From Palsa-459 sp963841965 (GTDB taxonomy: Bacteria; Actinomycetota; Acidimicrobiia; Acidimicrobiales; RAAP-2), in the NCBI GenBank assembly GCA_963841965.1, contig CAWJES010000004.1, positions 62,001 through 126,000 of the forward strand: a stretch of 64,000 nucleotides of DNA, in the 5' to 3' direction. The translations under genes and the position numbers were made by a program. The notes under the pieces are model-generated. The model worked only from the letters and a program-made list of their open reading frames with translations, ran no database searches and was not told the DNA's origin. Below are positions 41,574-50,439 of this stretch, one piece after another; position 1 is the first letter of the stretch; each line of letters opens with the position of its first letter.

Positions 41574-42497
41574 ATGCCGCAGATCCACCTTGAGGGTCAG
41601 TCCTGGCGGCTCTCGATGGGCCTCCACCGGCTGGATCCGCGCCAGTGGCTCGACGTCGACTCGCTGCGGGCTGACGAGCTTGCCCTGAAGCACCGGCTCC
41701 TTGAGGCGTCGCCCGGCGCCTTCCTGGCGGTGCGCCAGGAAGGTCGGGAGGGCTCCCGGGAGTTGCTCGAACTGGTCGCCTCGCACATCGTCGGCCAGCA
41801 TCCCGGGGTACTCGCGCGTCGGGGGTCGGAGCTGGTCGAGCTGACCACGGGTGCAGTCGTCGACACCGCTGCGATGGAGCCGATCGAGGCAGCCGGACGC
41901 GTCGCCCAGGAGGACCTCTGCGTGCTCACCCGGAGTGACGATGAATGGCGGCTGACTGCCGCCAGCGTCTGCTTCCCGAGCAGGTGGCGGCTCGCAGACA
42001 AGGTGGGTCGTTCCCTGCGGGACATCCACGGTCCCGTCCCGGGGTTCGGGACGGACCTCTCGAGGCAGGCATCGACGTTCTTCGACCGCCTCGCGGTGTC
42101 GAGGCCGGTCTGGCGGTGCAACTGGACGATCGTCGACACGCCAGCACTGAGCCTGCCCTCGCCCGCGTCGCGTCGCCACGGTGGCCTGCAGGTGAGCGAT
42201 TGCGGCACGGACCTGTGGTTCCGGGTGGAGCGCCAGACGCTTCGACGTCTGGAACGGACCGGCTCGGTTGCCTTCACGATCCGCACCTACGTCATGCCGC
42301 TCGGTGCCCTCGTCGACGCCCGTCCCGAGATGGTCGAGCCGCTTCGTGCGACCCTGCGCGCGATGTCCGGGGACTTCGTGACCTACAAGGGATGGTCGGT
42401 GCTCGTCGGACCGCTGGATGAATGGCTGAGCGCATGCGCCCTGCGATCGCGTGCGGACTCTGAAGTCGGATCCCCGATGCCCGAATCGAGGACGTGA
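41574..42497 (+). CDS. DUF3445 / haem-dependent oxidative N-demethylase alpha-like protein
   Basis: 307 residues. The family core is clear: 'AGRVAQEDLCVLTRSDDEWR', then 'VCFPSRWRLADKVGRSLRDI' and 'HGPVPGFGTDL'. DUF3445 (PF11927) includes the alpha subunit of haem-dependent dimethylamine N-demethylase, which binds haem in a PAS-like fold. No beta or gamma subunit genes are near, so the activity is unproven. The start is uncertain: ATG at 41574, or GTG at 41532. Confidence 0.82.
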   Translation: MPQIHLEGQSWRLSMGLHRLDPRQWLDVDSLRADELALKHRLLEASPGAFLAVRQEGREGSRELLELVASHIVGQHPGVLARRGSELVELTTGAVVDTAAMEPIEAAGRVAQEDLCVLTRSDDEWRLTAASVCFPSRWRLADKVGRSLRDIHGPVPGFGTDLSRQASTFFDRLAVSRPVWRCNWTIVDTPALSLPSPASRRHGGLQVSDCGTDLWFRVERQTLRRLERTGSVAFTIRTYVMPLGALVDARPEMVEPLRATLRAMSGDFVTYKGWSVLVGPLDEWLSACALRSRADSEVGSPMPESRT

Positions 42498-42525
42498 GCG
42501 TGCAACACCGAGGATCGGAGGAGCC

Positions 42526-43305
42526 TTGGCTTCCGTAGACATCACAACCGTGGGGAAGGCCGTGGTCGTCACCTTGAACCGACCTGAGCGCCGCAATGCC
42601 GTGGACGGCCCCGCCGCTGCGGCGCTGGTCGAGGCGTTCCGCGCGTTCGATGCCGACGACAGCGTCGACGTCGCGATCCTCACGGGCGCAGGGGGCACCT
42701 TCTGCGCGGGCGCGGACCTGAAGGGCATCTCCGAGGGGCGTGGCAACCGGGTCACCGCGTCCGGGGACGGGCCGATGGGCCCGACGCGGCTCCGGCTCTC
42801 GAAGCCGGTGATCGCCGCGATCGAGGGCTTCGCGGTTGCCGGTGGCCTCGAGCTCGCCCTCTGGTGCGATCTTCGTGTCGCGGGCACGTCGGCCACGCTC
42901 GGAGTCTTCTGCAGGCGGTTCGGCGTGCCGCTCGTTGACCTTGGGACCGTCCGGCTTCCCCGGCTGATCGGCCATTCACGCGCGATGGACCTGATACTCA
43001 CCGGTCGTGCCGTAGGCGCCGACGAGGCGCTTGGGATGGGTCTGGTCAACCGCGTGGTCGACGACGGTGCCGCGCTCGACACTGCCCTCGAGCTCGCGAC
43101 GGCGCTGAGCGCGTTCCCGCAGGGATGCCTGCGCAGCGACCGCGCGTCTGCGATCGAGCAGTGGGACCTGTCGGAGCCCGAGGCGACGACCAACGAGCTT
43201 CTCCACGGACTCAGCGTCATCGAATCCGGTGAGACGCTCGAGGGCGCGTCGCGGTTCGCGAGCGGAATCGGACGCCACGGGGACGGTGCCGGCGGGCGAC
43301 CCTGA
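42526..43305 (+). CDS. Enoyl-CoA hydratase/isomerase family protein
   Basis: 259-residue crotonase-fold protein. 'AILTGAGGTFCAGADLKGIS' and 'AAIEGFAVAGGLELALWCDL' form the oxyanion hole and CoA site. The TTG at 42526 is chosen for the 'cggaggagcc' directly before it. The Glu expected in the second acid position is replaced around 'FGVPLVDLGTVRLP', so hydratase activity is not certain and another crotonase reaction is possible. Confidence 0.87.
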   Translation: MASVDITTVGKAVVVTLNRPERRNAVDGPAAAALVEAFRAFDADDSVDVAILTGAGGTFCAGADLKGISEGRGNRVTASGDGPMGPTRLRLSKPVIAAIEGFAVAGGLELALWCDLRVAGTSATLGVFCRRFGVPLVDLGTVRLPRLIGHSRAMDLILTGRAVGADEALGMGLVNRVVDDGAALDTALELATALSAFPQGCLRSDRASAIEQWDLSEPEATTNELLHGLSVIESGETLEGASRFASGIGRHGDGAGGRP

Positions 43306-44520
43306 TCAGCGTTCGAGGACGGCGACCGTCTCTGCGTGCTCCGTCATCTCGAAGAGGTCGAGCGCGCGGATCCCGACGAGCGACCACCCGGCGTCAAGCA
43401 GCATGCGCAGGTCCCTCGCGAACGTCGCGGCATCGCAGGAGACGGACACGATCCGCCGGAGCGACGAGATCGCATCAAGCGCCGCGAGCGCCCCGCGGTC
43501 CACCCCGCGGCGAGGCGGATCGAACACCGCGTGCGTCGCGCCAGCGCCATGGCGGGCGATGGAGCGCGCGTCGACGCGCGATGCGACGGCCGACGCCCAG
43601 GGCAGGTCGGCAAGGTTGGTCCTCGCCCCCTCGACCGCGGCCCTGGAGGCCTCGATCCCCACCGCTGTTCCCGTCGATCCGACGCGCAGCGCCGCGGCAC
43701 GCGTGAAGAGCCCGGCGCCGCAGTAGAGATCGAGCACCCTGTCTCCGGGAACGAGCTCGAGCCCTGTGAGCACCGCACCGACGAGGGTCGATGCCGCAAG
43801 CTCGTGCACCTGCCAGAAGACCCCCATCGGGACCCGGTAGGTCTGTCCGTCGACGACGGTCACCTGCTCGTGGACGCAGCCGAGGCGCTCGAGCCGGCTG
43901 CCGATCTCCTCGGCCTCGACGATCGCGTCCTCGTCGAGCTCGATCGTCACGGTCGGCGCTGCGGAACCCCCGAGCCACGCGGCCTCGACGTCCGCTCCCG
44001 GGGGCCAGTCGAACCCGGAGAGCCCGAGCGCGCTGATGCGGTCGACCGCGAGCGCGCAGCGGTCCACTGCCTGCAGCTCGTGGCTGCGGTGGTGCCGCAT
44101 CGCGAGGTCCCCGTCTGCCGTGACGCCGAAACGCACCCTCGTCCGCGTGCCGAGGCCGGTTCCGTCGCCAACCGCCTCCACGTCGACCTCGAGATCTAGT
44201 CCGGCGACTCGCCGCAGCTGCTCGGCGAGCAGCAAACGCTTGAAGCCACGCTGCTCGTCGATTCCGACATGCTGGTAGTCACATCCCCCGCACCGACCTG
44301 CACCTGCGTACGGGCAGGGCGCGGCGACGCGCAGGTCCGAGGTCTCGAGGATTTCGATCGCGTCGGCGCGGGCCCACGTCGGATGCTCCTCGGTGAGCTC
44401 GGCCACGACCCGCTCACCGGGCAGCCCGTGCCGGACGAACACCACGCGGCCCGTGTCGTCATGGGCCACGAAGCCACCTCCGGCTGCGGGACCACCAAGG
44501 ACGAGTTCCACGTTCGACAT
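43306..44520 (-). CDS. TrmA/RlmD-family 23S rRNA or tRNA (uracil-5-)-methyltransferase
   Basis: 404 residues. An N-terminal TRAM-like domain is followed by the iron-sulfur Cys cluster 'CPYAGAGRCGGCDYQH' (C-x5-C-x2-C pattern). SAM motif I is 'VLDLYCGAGLFTRAAALRVG', the active-site motif 'AVFDPPRRGVD', and the catalytic Cys lies in 'IVSVSCDAATFARDL'. It forms m5U in RNA. The ATG at 44520 follows 'gggaggg'. It abuts the convergent enoyl-CoA hydratase gene with no gap. Confidence 0.92.
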   Translation of the reverse strand: MSNVELVLGGPAAGGGFVAHDDTGRVVFVRHGLPGERVVAELTEEHPTWARADAIEILETSDLRVAAPCPYAGAGRCGGCDYQHVGIDEQRGFKRLLLAEQLRRVAGLDLEVDVEAVGDGTGLGTRTRVRFGVTADGDLAMRHHRSHELQAVDRCALAVDRISALGLSGFDWPPGADVEAAWLGGSAAPTVTIELDEDAIVEAEEIGSRLERLGCVHEQVTVVDGQTYRVPMGVFWQVHELAASTLVGAVLTGLELVPGDRVLDLYCGAGLFTRAAALRVGSTGTAVGIEASRAAVEGARTNLADLPWASAVASRVDARSIARHGAGATHAVFDPPRRGVDRGALAALDAISSLRRIVSVSCDAATFARDLRMLLDAGWSLVGIRALDLFEMTEHAETVAVLER

Positions 44521-44575
44521 GCCCGCACCCTCCCACATTCACCGATGCAGCTGGCCCCGATGCGACGGGAGCTCG

Positions 44576-45373
44576 TCAGTCCTCGCCGAGCGGGAGCCAG
44601 CGGAACGTCCGCTTGCAGAGCACGAGCCCGATGACCGCCCAGATGCCGAGCACCAGCGCACACTGGCCGAGGTGGAACGACCCGCCGACCTCCTGTGCGC
44701 CGTAGCTGGCGGGGAGGAACACGGACCGCATCCCCTGGCAGAGCCAGCGCAGCGGGAAGAAGGAGGCGAAGACCTGCATCCACCGGGGCTCCTGCGTGAA
44801 CACGAAGAAGACGCCCGACGTGAACTGCAGGAAGAGCACGATCGGCGAGGCGAGCGCGGCGGCCGACTGACCTGTCTTCGCGAGGGACGAGAAGGCGATG
44901 CCGAGGGTGGTGAACGTCAGCAGGGCGAGCGCGCTGAGCCAGATGAAGGTCACGATCGCCGTCGCCGAGGTCGGGAGCTTGACGTGGAAGGCCAGTGCAC
45001 CCGTGCCGAGGAGCAGGACCATCTGGATCACGTAGATGACGACGACGGCACCCACCTTGCCCGCGAAGTAGGCGCTGTGGCGCATCGGGGTGCCGTAGAG
45101 CCGCTTCAGTGTGCCGTCGCTGCGCTCCTCGGGGATCGCGATGGCAAGTCCCTGGAAGCCCCCGTAGACGAGACCCGACGCGATCATCCCCGCCGTCAGG
45201 TACTGCGCATAGGAGACGCCGTCGGGAAGCGGCGTGCCGTGGATCAGCGACGCGAGTGCGACGAGGAGGACCAGCGGGAGGATTACCGTGAACGCCATGG
45301 TGCGGCGGTCGCGCAGGGCGAGCAGCACCTCGATCCTGATCCTCCCCCACCACGAGGCCAGCAGGCCGGTCAC
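44576..45373 (-). CDS. ABC-2 type drug exporter permease (DrrB-like)
   Basis: 265 residues with six hydrophobic segments. 'EERSDGTLKRLYGTPMR' is the cytoplasmic coupling helix, with the E..GTL.RL pattern of the family. It pairs with the ATPase encoded 12 bases upstream, together exporting a hydrophobic compound. The substrate is unknown. Confidence 0.9.
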   Translation of the reverse strand: MTGLLASWWGRIRIEVLLALRDRRTMAFTVILPLVLLVALASLIHGTPLPDGVSYAQYLTAGMIASGLVYGGFQGLAIAIPEERSDGTLKRLYGTPMRHSAYFAGKVGAVVVIYVIQMVLLLGTGALAFHVKLPTSATAIVTFIWLSALALLTFTTLGIAFSSLAKTGQSAAALASPIVLFLQFTSGVFFVFTQEPRWMQVFASFFPLRWLCQGMRSVFLPASYGAQEVGGSFHLGQCALVLGIWAVIGLVLCKRTFRWLPLGED

Positions 45374-45385
45374 GGCTCGTCCGCA

Positions 45386-46210
<825 letters not shown>

Positions 46211-46250
46211 CGTCACGGTCCCACTCTTGCAGAGGGCGGGCGGGGATCGA

Positions 46251-46949
46251 TCAGTCGTAGCGCCGGGCGACGAACGACCCGACAAGCGCGGCGACCCTCA
46301 CCGCGGCCTCGGACTCGCGCTGCGTCGTCTCGCGGAGCAGGTCCGCTGGCGCTGCTCCCATCGCCCGGGCGGCATCGCCGTCGCCGTGCGCGAGCCATCG
46401 CGACAGCTGTGCTGCATCGATCTCAGGATGGAACTGCACCCCCAGGTGCGGACCGATCGTGAATGCCTGGACGCACACCTCGTTGCGGGCAACGACCGTC
46501 GCGCCCTCGGGCACGAGGCAGTGGTCCCCGTGGAACTCGAACCACGGGCCGGGGGGGATGCCTGCATCGGGGTCTCCCTCGAACTCGACCCACCCGATCT
46601 CGCCAACCGGTGCGGGCTCCACCGTGCCGCCGAGTGCGTTGCAGAGCGCCTGAGCACCGAAGCAGATGCCCAGCACCGGGATCGAGCGCCGGTCCGCCTC
46701 GCGAATCAGGTCGAGTTCCGTCGCGATCCAACCGCCGACGGCGTCGTGGTCGTAGACGGACCACTTGGAACCGAGGACGGCCAACAGGTCCACGCCGTCG
46801 AGATCCGGCGCCGGGGACCCGTCCTCAATCATGCACAGGTCGACGACGAACCCGAGCCCGAAGAGCGCGTCTCCGACGAGGCCAGGATCGTCCTCGATGT
46901 GGTGCCGCAGGAAGAGCGCCCTGCGCGGTCGGTCGCGTCCGTCGGTCAC
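46251..46949 (-). CDS. Class I glutamine amidotransferase-like protein
   Basis: 232 residues. The nucleophile elbow is 'VLGICFGAQALCNALGG' (Cys about 98), and the His-Glu of the triad is 'LGVQFHPEIDAAQL'. 'WFEFHGDHCLVPEGA' matches GMP-synthase-like GATase1 proteins. It may remove glutamyl groups from amines or supply ammonia; no synthase partner is adjacent. Starts with GTG at 46949. Confidence 0.88.
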   Translation of the reverse strand: MTDGRDRPRRALFLRHHIEDDPGLVGDALFGLGFVVDLCMIEDGSPAPDLDGVDLLAVLGSKWSVYDHDAVGGWIATELDLIREADRRSIPVLGICFGAQALCNALGGTVEPAPVGEIGWVEFEGDPDAGIPPGPWFEFHGDHCLVPEGATVVARNEVCVQAFTIGPHLGVQFHPEIDAAQLSRWLAHGDGDAARAMGAAPADLLRETTQRESEAAVRVAALVGSFVARRYD

Positions 46950-47050
46950 GACCGAGAACCTATAGCGATCCGTGCCCCGCTCCTGCGTGTTTCGCGGGGC
47001 CGGGAGCGGAAAGGGCGCGGGCGTGCGCGCAGGCGTGGAACACTTGCTGC

Positions 47051-47446
47051 GTGGCCGGGTACAGCGCAACGCCGCTGCAGAAGAAGCTCGGCATCACCGA
47101 GCGGTCGCGGATCGTCATCGAGGATCTCCCCGATGACGTCGACCTCGAGATCCCCGTTGGCGCCTCCGTCCTCACGTCGGGCCGTGGCGCGACCGATGTC
47201 ATCGTCGCGTTCTTCCTCGAGCGAACCCGGCTCGAGCAGCGTGGCGCCGCACTCGGCGAGCGCATCCGGCCCGACGGCGGGCTTTGGATCGCGTGGCCCA
47301 AGCGCACCTCGAAGGTCCCGACGGACCTGACGGACGACGTCGTGCGCTCGGTGCTGCTCCCCATCGGGCTCGTCGACACCAAGGTGTGCGCGATCGACGA
47401 CACCTGGACCGGCCTGCGCTTCGTCTGGCGACGCGCGCTGCGGTAG
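47051..47446 (+). CDS. DUF3052 family protein
   Basis: 131 residues. 'GYSATPLQKKLGI', 'LWIAWPKRTSKVPTDLTDDV' and 'VRSVLLPIGLVDTKVCAIDD' plus the final 'TWTGLRFVWRR' are the family hallmarks. It is a small soluble protein of unknown role found in actinobacteria and others. The GTG at 47051 is the first start that keeps the conserved N-terminus. Confidence 0.88.
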   Translation: MAGYSATPLQKKLGITERSRIVIEDLPDDVDLEIPVGASVLTSGRGATDVIVAFFLERTRLEQRGAALGERIRPDGGLWIAWPKRTSKVPTDLTDDVVRSVLLPIGLVDTKVCAIDDTWTGLRFVWRRALR

Positions 47447-47537
47447 GGCCGCCTGCGGGTCGAGCGGGTGCCCGGCGACTTCATCGGGGTGCAAGAGTGT
47501 GCTCGACACGTCCACGAACCCGATCGGAGGCCACGCC

Positions 47538-48343
47538 ATGGCGGCCCAGGCACTTGAGGGATTCGAGAGGTCAGCGTTCGACGCGCTCGGGGTCACCCGG
47601 GACGTCTGGAGGATCGGGACCGGTCCTGCCGTCATCGTGCTCTCCGAGATTCCCGGCATCACGCCGGCCGTCGCATCATTCGCGCGAGCTGTGGCGGATC
47701 GAGGGATGTCGGTTGCGATGCCGCACCTCTTCGGCGACGACGGACGTGAGCCGTCCAGCGCCTACCTGATGAGATCCATGCTCCACGGCTGCGTGTCGAG
47801 GGAGTTCACGGTCTTCGCACTCGGCAAGTCGAGCCCGATCGTGAACTGGATCCGCGTGCTGGCCCGCGCCGAGCACGGACGCTGGGGAGGGCCGGGCGTC
47901 GGCGTCGTCGGGATGTGCTTCACCGGGGGGTTCGCCTGGGCGTCATGGCCGATGCCCCGGTGGTCGCGCCGGTCCTGAGCCAGCCAGGACTCCCGGCGCC
48001 CATCGGCACGCGTCGCAAGGCGGCCATTGACTGCACGGACGCCGAGTTCGCCGCGGTCAAGCGCAAGGTGGCGGCCGGCGCCCATGTCCTCGGACTGCGA
48101 TTCACGTGCGACACGATGGTGCCGGCGCAGCGGTTCGCGACGTTGCGCCGTGAGCTCGGCGATGGCTTCATCGGCGTTGAGATCGACTCCTCGCCTGGAA
48201 ACCCGTATGGGAACCGCAAGGGGGCACACTCGGTCCTCACCGAGGACCTCATCGATCGGGAGGGCTCGCCAACCCTCGCCGCGCTGCACCAGGTCCTCGA
48301 CTTCCTCGCCGCCCGACTCGAAGTGACGTCAGGAGGGGGTTGA
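47538..48343 (+). pseudogene. Dienelactone hydrolase family protein, frameshifted
   Basis: The first part ends with the DLH nucleophile block 'GVGVVGMCFTGGFA'. The frame then breaks near 47940 and continues in the -1 frame with the family-like 'GVMADAPVVAPVLSQPGLP' and a C-terminus including 'LTEDLIDREGSP'. One lost base, probably a C in 'gcc(c)tgggc', explains it. With it restored the protein would be about 268 residues with the catalytic Cys present. Either a recent mutation or a sequencing error. The start ATG has 'ggagg' upstream. Confidence 0.82.
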
Positions 48344-48386
48344 TCTGCGTCAAAATGACATTATAGTGATGTCATGCAGACGTCAT
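48324..48386. promoter_or_regulatory. Operator array (TGACRT half-sites) at the RHH gene promoter
   Basis: TGACGTCA (48324-48331), ATGACAT (48355-48361), ATGTCAT (48369-48375) and ACGTCAT (48380-48386) share one half-site in both orientations. The central pair forms a perfect 7-bp dyad with a 7-base spacer spanning the -10 and the start codon. This fits binding by ribbon-helix-helix dimers, probably the product of the gene itself. Confidence 0.55.
48340..48367 (+). promoter_or_regulatory. Leaderless-type promoter of the RHH gene
   Basis: TTGATC (48340-48345) and TATAGT (48362-48367) are 16 bases apart. The ATG at 48374 comes 6 bases after the -10, so transcription probably starts at its A. 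No ribosome site is present, in agreement with a leaderless message. Confidence 0.6.
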
Positions 48387-48832
48387 GGTTCACAGACAGC
48401 CTCCAAGCGGACCTCGAGGCAGTGGGGTCGCTCGGCTCGGAGAAGGCAGCGAGAGTTGCAGAGCTGCTGATCGCCGTCACGATCCCGCTCGCGAGAGCCC
48501 GCATGCTCGAGGCGTTCTCGCTCGCCGCCTCGGAGCTCGCAGAGGCACTGCACGTCGATGGCGTTGACCTGCGGGTGAATGGTAACGAGGTCACCTTCGT
48601 CGCGGTCGAGTCGGCGGCGGCCCCTACGTCTGCGCGCGCTTCCGAGGGCGTCGCGGAGCAGGCGAGGTTCTCCCTCCGGCTCCCCGACGATCTCAAGCGC
48701 AGGATCGACGAGAAGGCGAGCACCGACGGGGTCTCGACCAATGCCTGGATGGTCCGTGCCCTCGAGGGTGCCCTCGGCCGTTCGCCGGGGACTCCGCGCG
48801 GGAGGCGACTCCAGGGTTTCGGACACAGCTGA
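48374..48832 (+). CDS. HicB/CopG-like ribbon-helix-helix regulator
   Basis: 152 residues. The C-terminal part 'FSLRLPDDLKRRIDEKASTD' then 'GVSTNAWMVRALEGAL' is a ribbon-helix-helix DNA-binding domain (about 102-138). The first 75 residues are helical, then beta-rich, and of unknown role. Genes of this type are usually annotated as HicB-family antitoxins, but no toxin follows; a DUF4097 gene does. The start codon lies in its own putative operator, implying tight autoregulation. Confidence 0.78.
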   Translation: MQTSWFTDSLQADLEAVGSLGSEKAARVAELLIAVTIPLARARMLEAFSLAASELAEALHVDGVDLRVNGNEVTFVAVESAAAPTSARASEGVAEQARFSLRLPDDLKRRIDEKASTDGVSTNAWMVRALEGALGRSPGTPRGRRLQGFGHS

Positions 48833-48876
48833 CCGCACGACTGACCGCACGACTGACCGCACGACTGACCGCACGA
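48829..48876. repeat. Four perfect tandem copies of a 12-bp unit
   Basis: CTGACCGCACGA is repeated four times without change, beginning at the stop codon of the RHH gene and ending 20 bases before the DUF4097 start. A 12-bp unit keeps any frame. It may be a binding array or a slippage product. No spacers, so not CRISPR. Confidence 0.95.
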
Positions 48877-48896
48877 ACGAGCTGACAAGGAGACCC

Positions 48897-50129
48897 ATGC
48901 ACACCTACCCCACCGACTCGAAGACCAGGATCGTCGTCCTCAACCCGCTCGGCGATGTCCGCATCGCGACCGATGACCTGGACACCACGACCGTCGACCT
49001 CATCGCTCGCGGCGAGGCAGGCTCGGGCGCCGTCGCAGAAGCGATCGTCGCGCACGAGGAGCGCGACGGCGTCCACGTGGTCACCATCGAGCTGCCGGGC
49101 TCTCGCGCCTTCGCGAAGCAGGGTCGGATCGTGGACATCGAGGTCATCGCCCCGAGCGGATCAGACGTCCGGATCTCCACGGACAGCGACGAGCGCGCGC
49201 TGCGGATCTTTGCCAGGCGGTCCGGGGACTCGATCACGCTCGCCGGGTCGTTCGGGGACGTCGACGTCTCGCTGCCGAGCGCCGCGACGGACGTGGACGT
49301 GGTCGCCGGTTCGCTGCAGGTACGCACGGTGAGCGGAAACCTCTTCGTCCGACGCGTGGACGGCCCCGCGAAGGTTCGCGCCGTGAGCGGGGACGTGCGG
49401 GTCGATGAGGCGATTGGCACCCTGTCGGTCGCGATCGTCTCCGGCGACGTGCTTGTTGCGGTGTCGCACGGGAACGTCGACATCGCGTCGGTGAGCGGGG
49501 ACGTGGTGATCGACGCCGCTTACGCTGGTGCGTCCTGCAAGACCACGTCGGGTGACGTCATCGTGGGTCAGGCCTTCGAGGGTGACGTCAGGATCGTGAC
49601 CGTGTCCGGCGCCTCGCGCATCGGTGTCGCGCCAGGGCGGGCGGTGTCGGTCGACGCACGATCGATGTCCGGGACGCTCACCTCGGAGATCGACCTCTCG
49701 CAGGACGGCGGGTCGACCGGATCTGACGATCCGCGTGTGTCGATCTCCGCGGCGTCGGTCTCCGGGAACGTGACCGTCACGCGCCAGGCCGAGATGGCCG
49801 GCCTCGCACGATCCAGGATGCCGGCGTCCGCTCAGGACCCCGGGACGCTCCACCCCATCGAGACCGCGATCTCCTTGCAGGTCGGGCATACCGGGTACTT
49901 GCCCGGGTCTCGTCCGGGAACCCAGACCTTCCCGCACAGCGCCGTCACCGGCGTGGTGTTGATCATCCCCTCGACGACCGAGTTGCCGGTCGACACGAAC
50001 TCGTCGTGCTTGGTCTTGAAGCCCTCGAGGACGATGTGCGTGTACCGCTCGTGGTCCCCGTCCTCCGTGACGGGTGCCTCCGTGCGCTCGAGCACTGTCT
50101 GGGTCTGCTGCTCCACGGGGCGAGCGTAG
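48897..50129 (+). CDS. DUF4097 beta-strand-repeat protein with an unusually long C-terminus
   Basis: 410 residues starting at the ATG after 'aaggagaccc'. Residues 90-300 form repeated strands with the periodic 'VSGD/N' motif ('RTVSGNLF', 'RAVSGDVRV', 'AIVSGDVLV', 'ASVSGDVVI'), typical of DUF4097/LiaG-like beta-helical domains. No signal peptide. Family similarity ends near residue 305 ('SVSGNVTVTR'). The last about 100 residues run antisense through the DUF3039 gene and look unlike protein, so the true end may be earlier in an ancestral version. Probably co-transcribed with the RHH gene. Confidence 0.75.
   Translation: MHTYPTDSKTRIVVLNPLGDVRIATDDLDTTTVDLIARGEAGSGAVAEAIVAHEERDGVHVVTIELPGSRAFAKQGRIVDIEVIAPSGSDVRISTDSDERALRIFARRSGDSITLAGSFGDVDVSLPSAATDVDVVAGSLQVRTVSGNLFVRRVDGPAKVRAVSGDVRVDEAIGTLSVAIVSGDVLVAVSHGNVDIASVSGDVVIDAAYAGASCKTTSGDVIVGQAFEGDVRIVTVSGASRIGVAPGRAVSVDARSMSGTLTSEIDLSQDGGSTGSDDPRVSISAASVSGNVTVTRQAEMAGLARSRMPASAQDPGTLHPIETAISLQVGHTGYLPGSRPGTQTFPHSAVTGVVLIIPSTTELPVDTNSSCLVLKPSRTMCVYRSWSPSSVTGASVRSSTVWVCCSTGRA
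49832..50116 (-). CDS. DUF3039 family protein
   Basis: 94-residue actinobacterial conserved protein. 'TEDGDHERYTHIV' begins the family domain, and 'VTALCGKVWVPGRDP' with 'YPVCPTCKEI' gives the Cys pattern of a small zinc-binding fold. The GTG at 50116 is preferred, as the family starts just before this. It overlaps the 3' end of the DUF4097 frame completely, on the opposite strand. Function unknown. Confidence 0.88.
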   Translation of the reverse strand: MEQQTQTVLERTEAPVTEDGDHERYTHIVLEGFKTKHDEFVSTGNSVVEGMINTTPVTALCGKVWVPGRDPGKYPVCPTCKEIAVSMGWSVPGS

Positions 50130-50160
50130 CCATCCGGTCGGGATCGAGCAGACTGAACGC

Positions 50161-50379
50161 ATGGCGAAGCGACGGCAGCGACGTCCGACGCCGCCACCCA
50201 AGCCGTCGGCATCAGGGCACTTCCGTCGCGACGGCGCACCCAAGAACCGGTACCCGAGCCAGAAGGAGGCCGCCGACGCGGCCCACCTGCGCTGGGTGCT
50301 CGACCGCGTTGAGCTCGACGTGTACCGCTGCGACATCTGCGACGGATGGCACATGGGCAAGCGATTCCGCGGGGAATGA
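50161..50379 (+). CDS. Small basic Cys-containing protein
   Basis: 72 residues. The N-terminus is very basic and Pro-rich ('AKRRQRRPTPPPKPS'). The C-terminal half 'VYRCDICDGWHMGKRF' has a CxxC-x2-WH pattern suggesting a small zinc finger, similar to short proteins in phages and actinobacterial genomes. Divergent from DUF3039 by 45 bases. Role unknown. Confidence 0.65.
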   Translation: MAKRRQRRPTPPPKPSASGHFRRDGAPKNRYPSQKEAADAAHLRWVLDRVELDVYRCDICDGWHMGKRFRGE

Positions 50380-50439
50380 CCGAATCGACGGGGACCCCGG
50401 ATTTCGTCCATCATGGGACCTGCAGCAAGGGAGGTGACC

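Noticed and set aside
41022..43220. 732-codon frame antisense to the DUF3445 and enoyl-CoA hydratase genes
   Set aside because: Low-complexity Ser/Arg/Pro translation, covers two well supported genes and the hairpin repeat.
48829..48876. CRISPR-like repeat
   Set aside because: The units are 12 bp and directly adjacent with no spacers; a simple tandem repeat.
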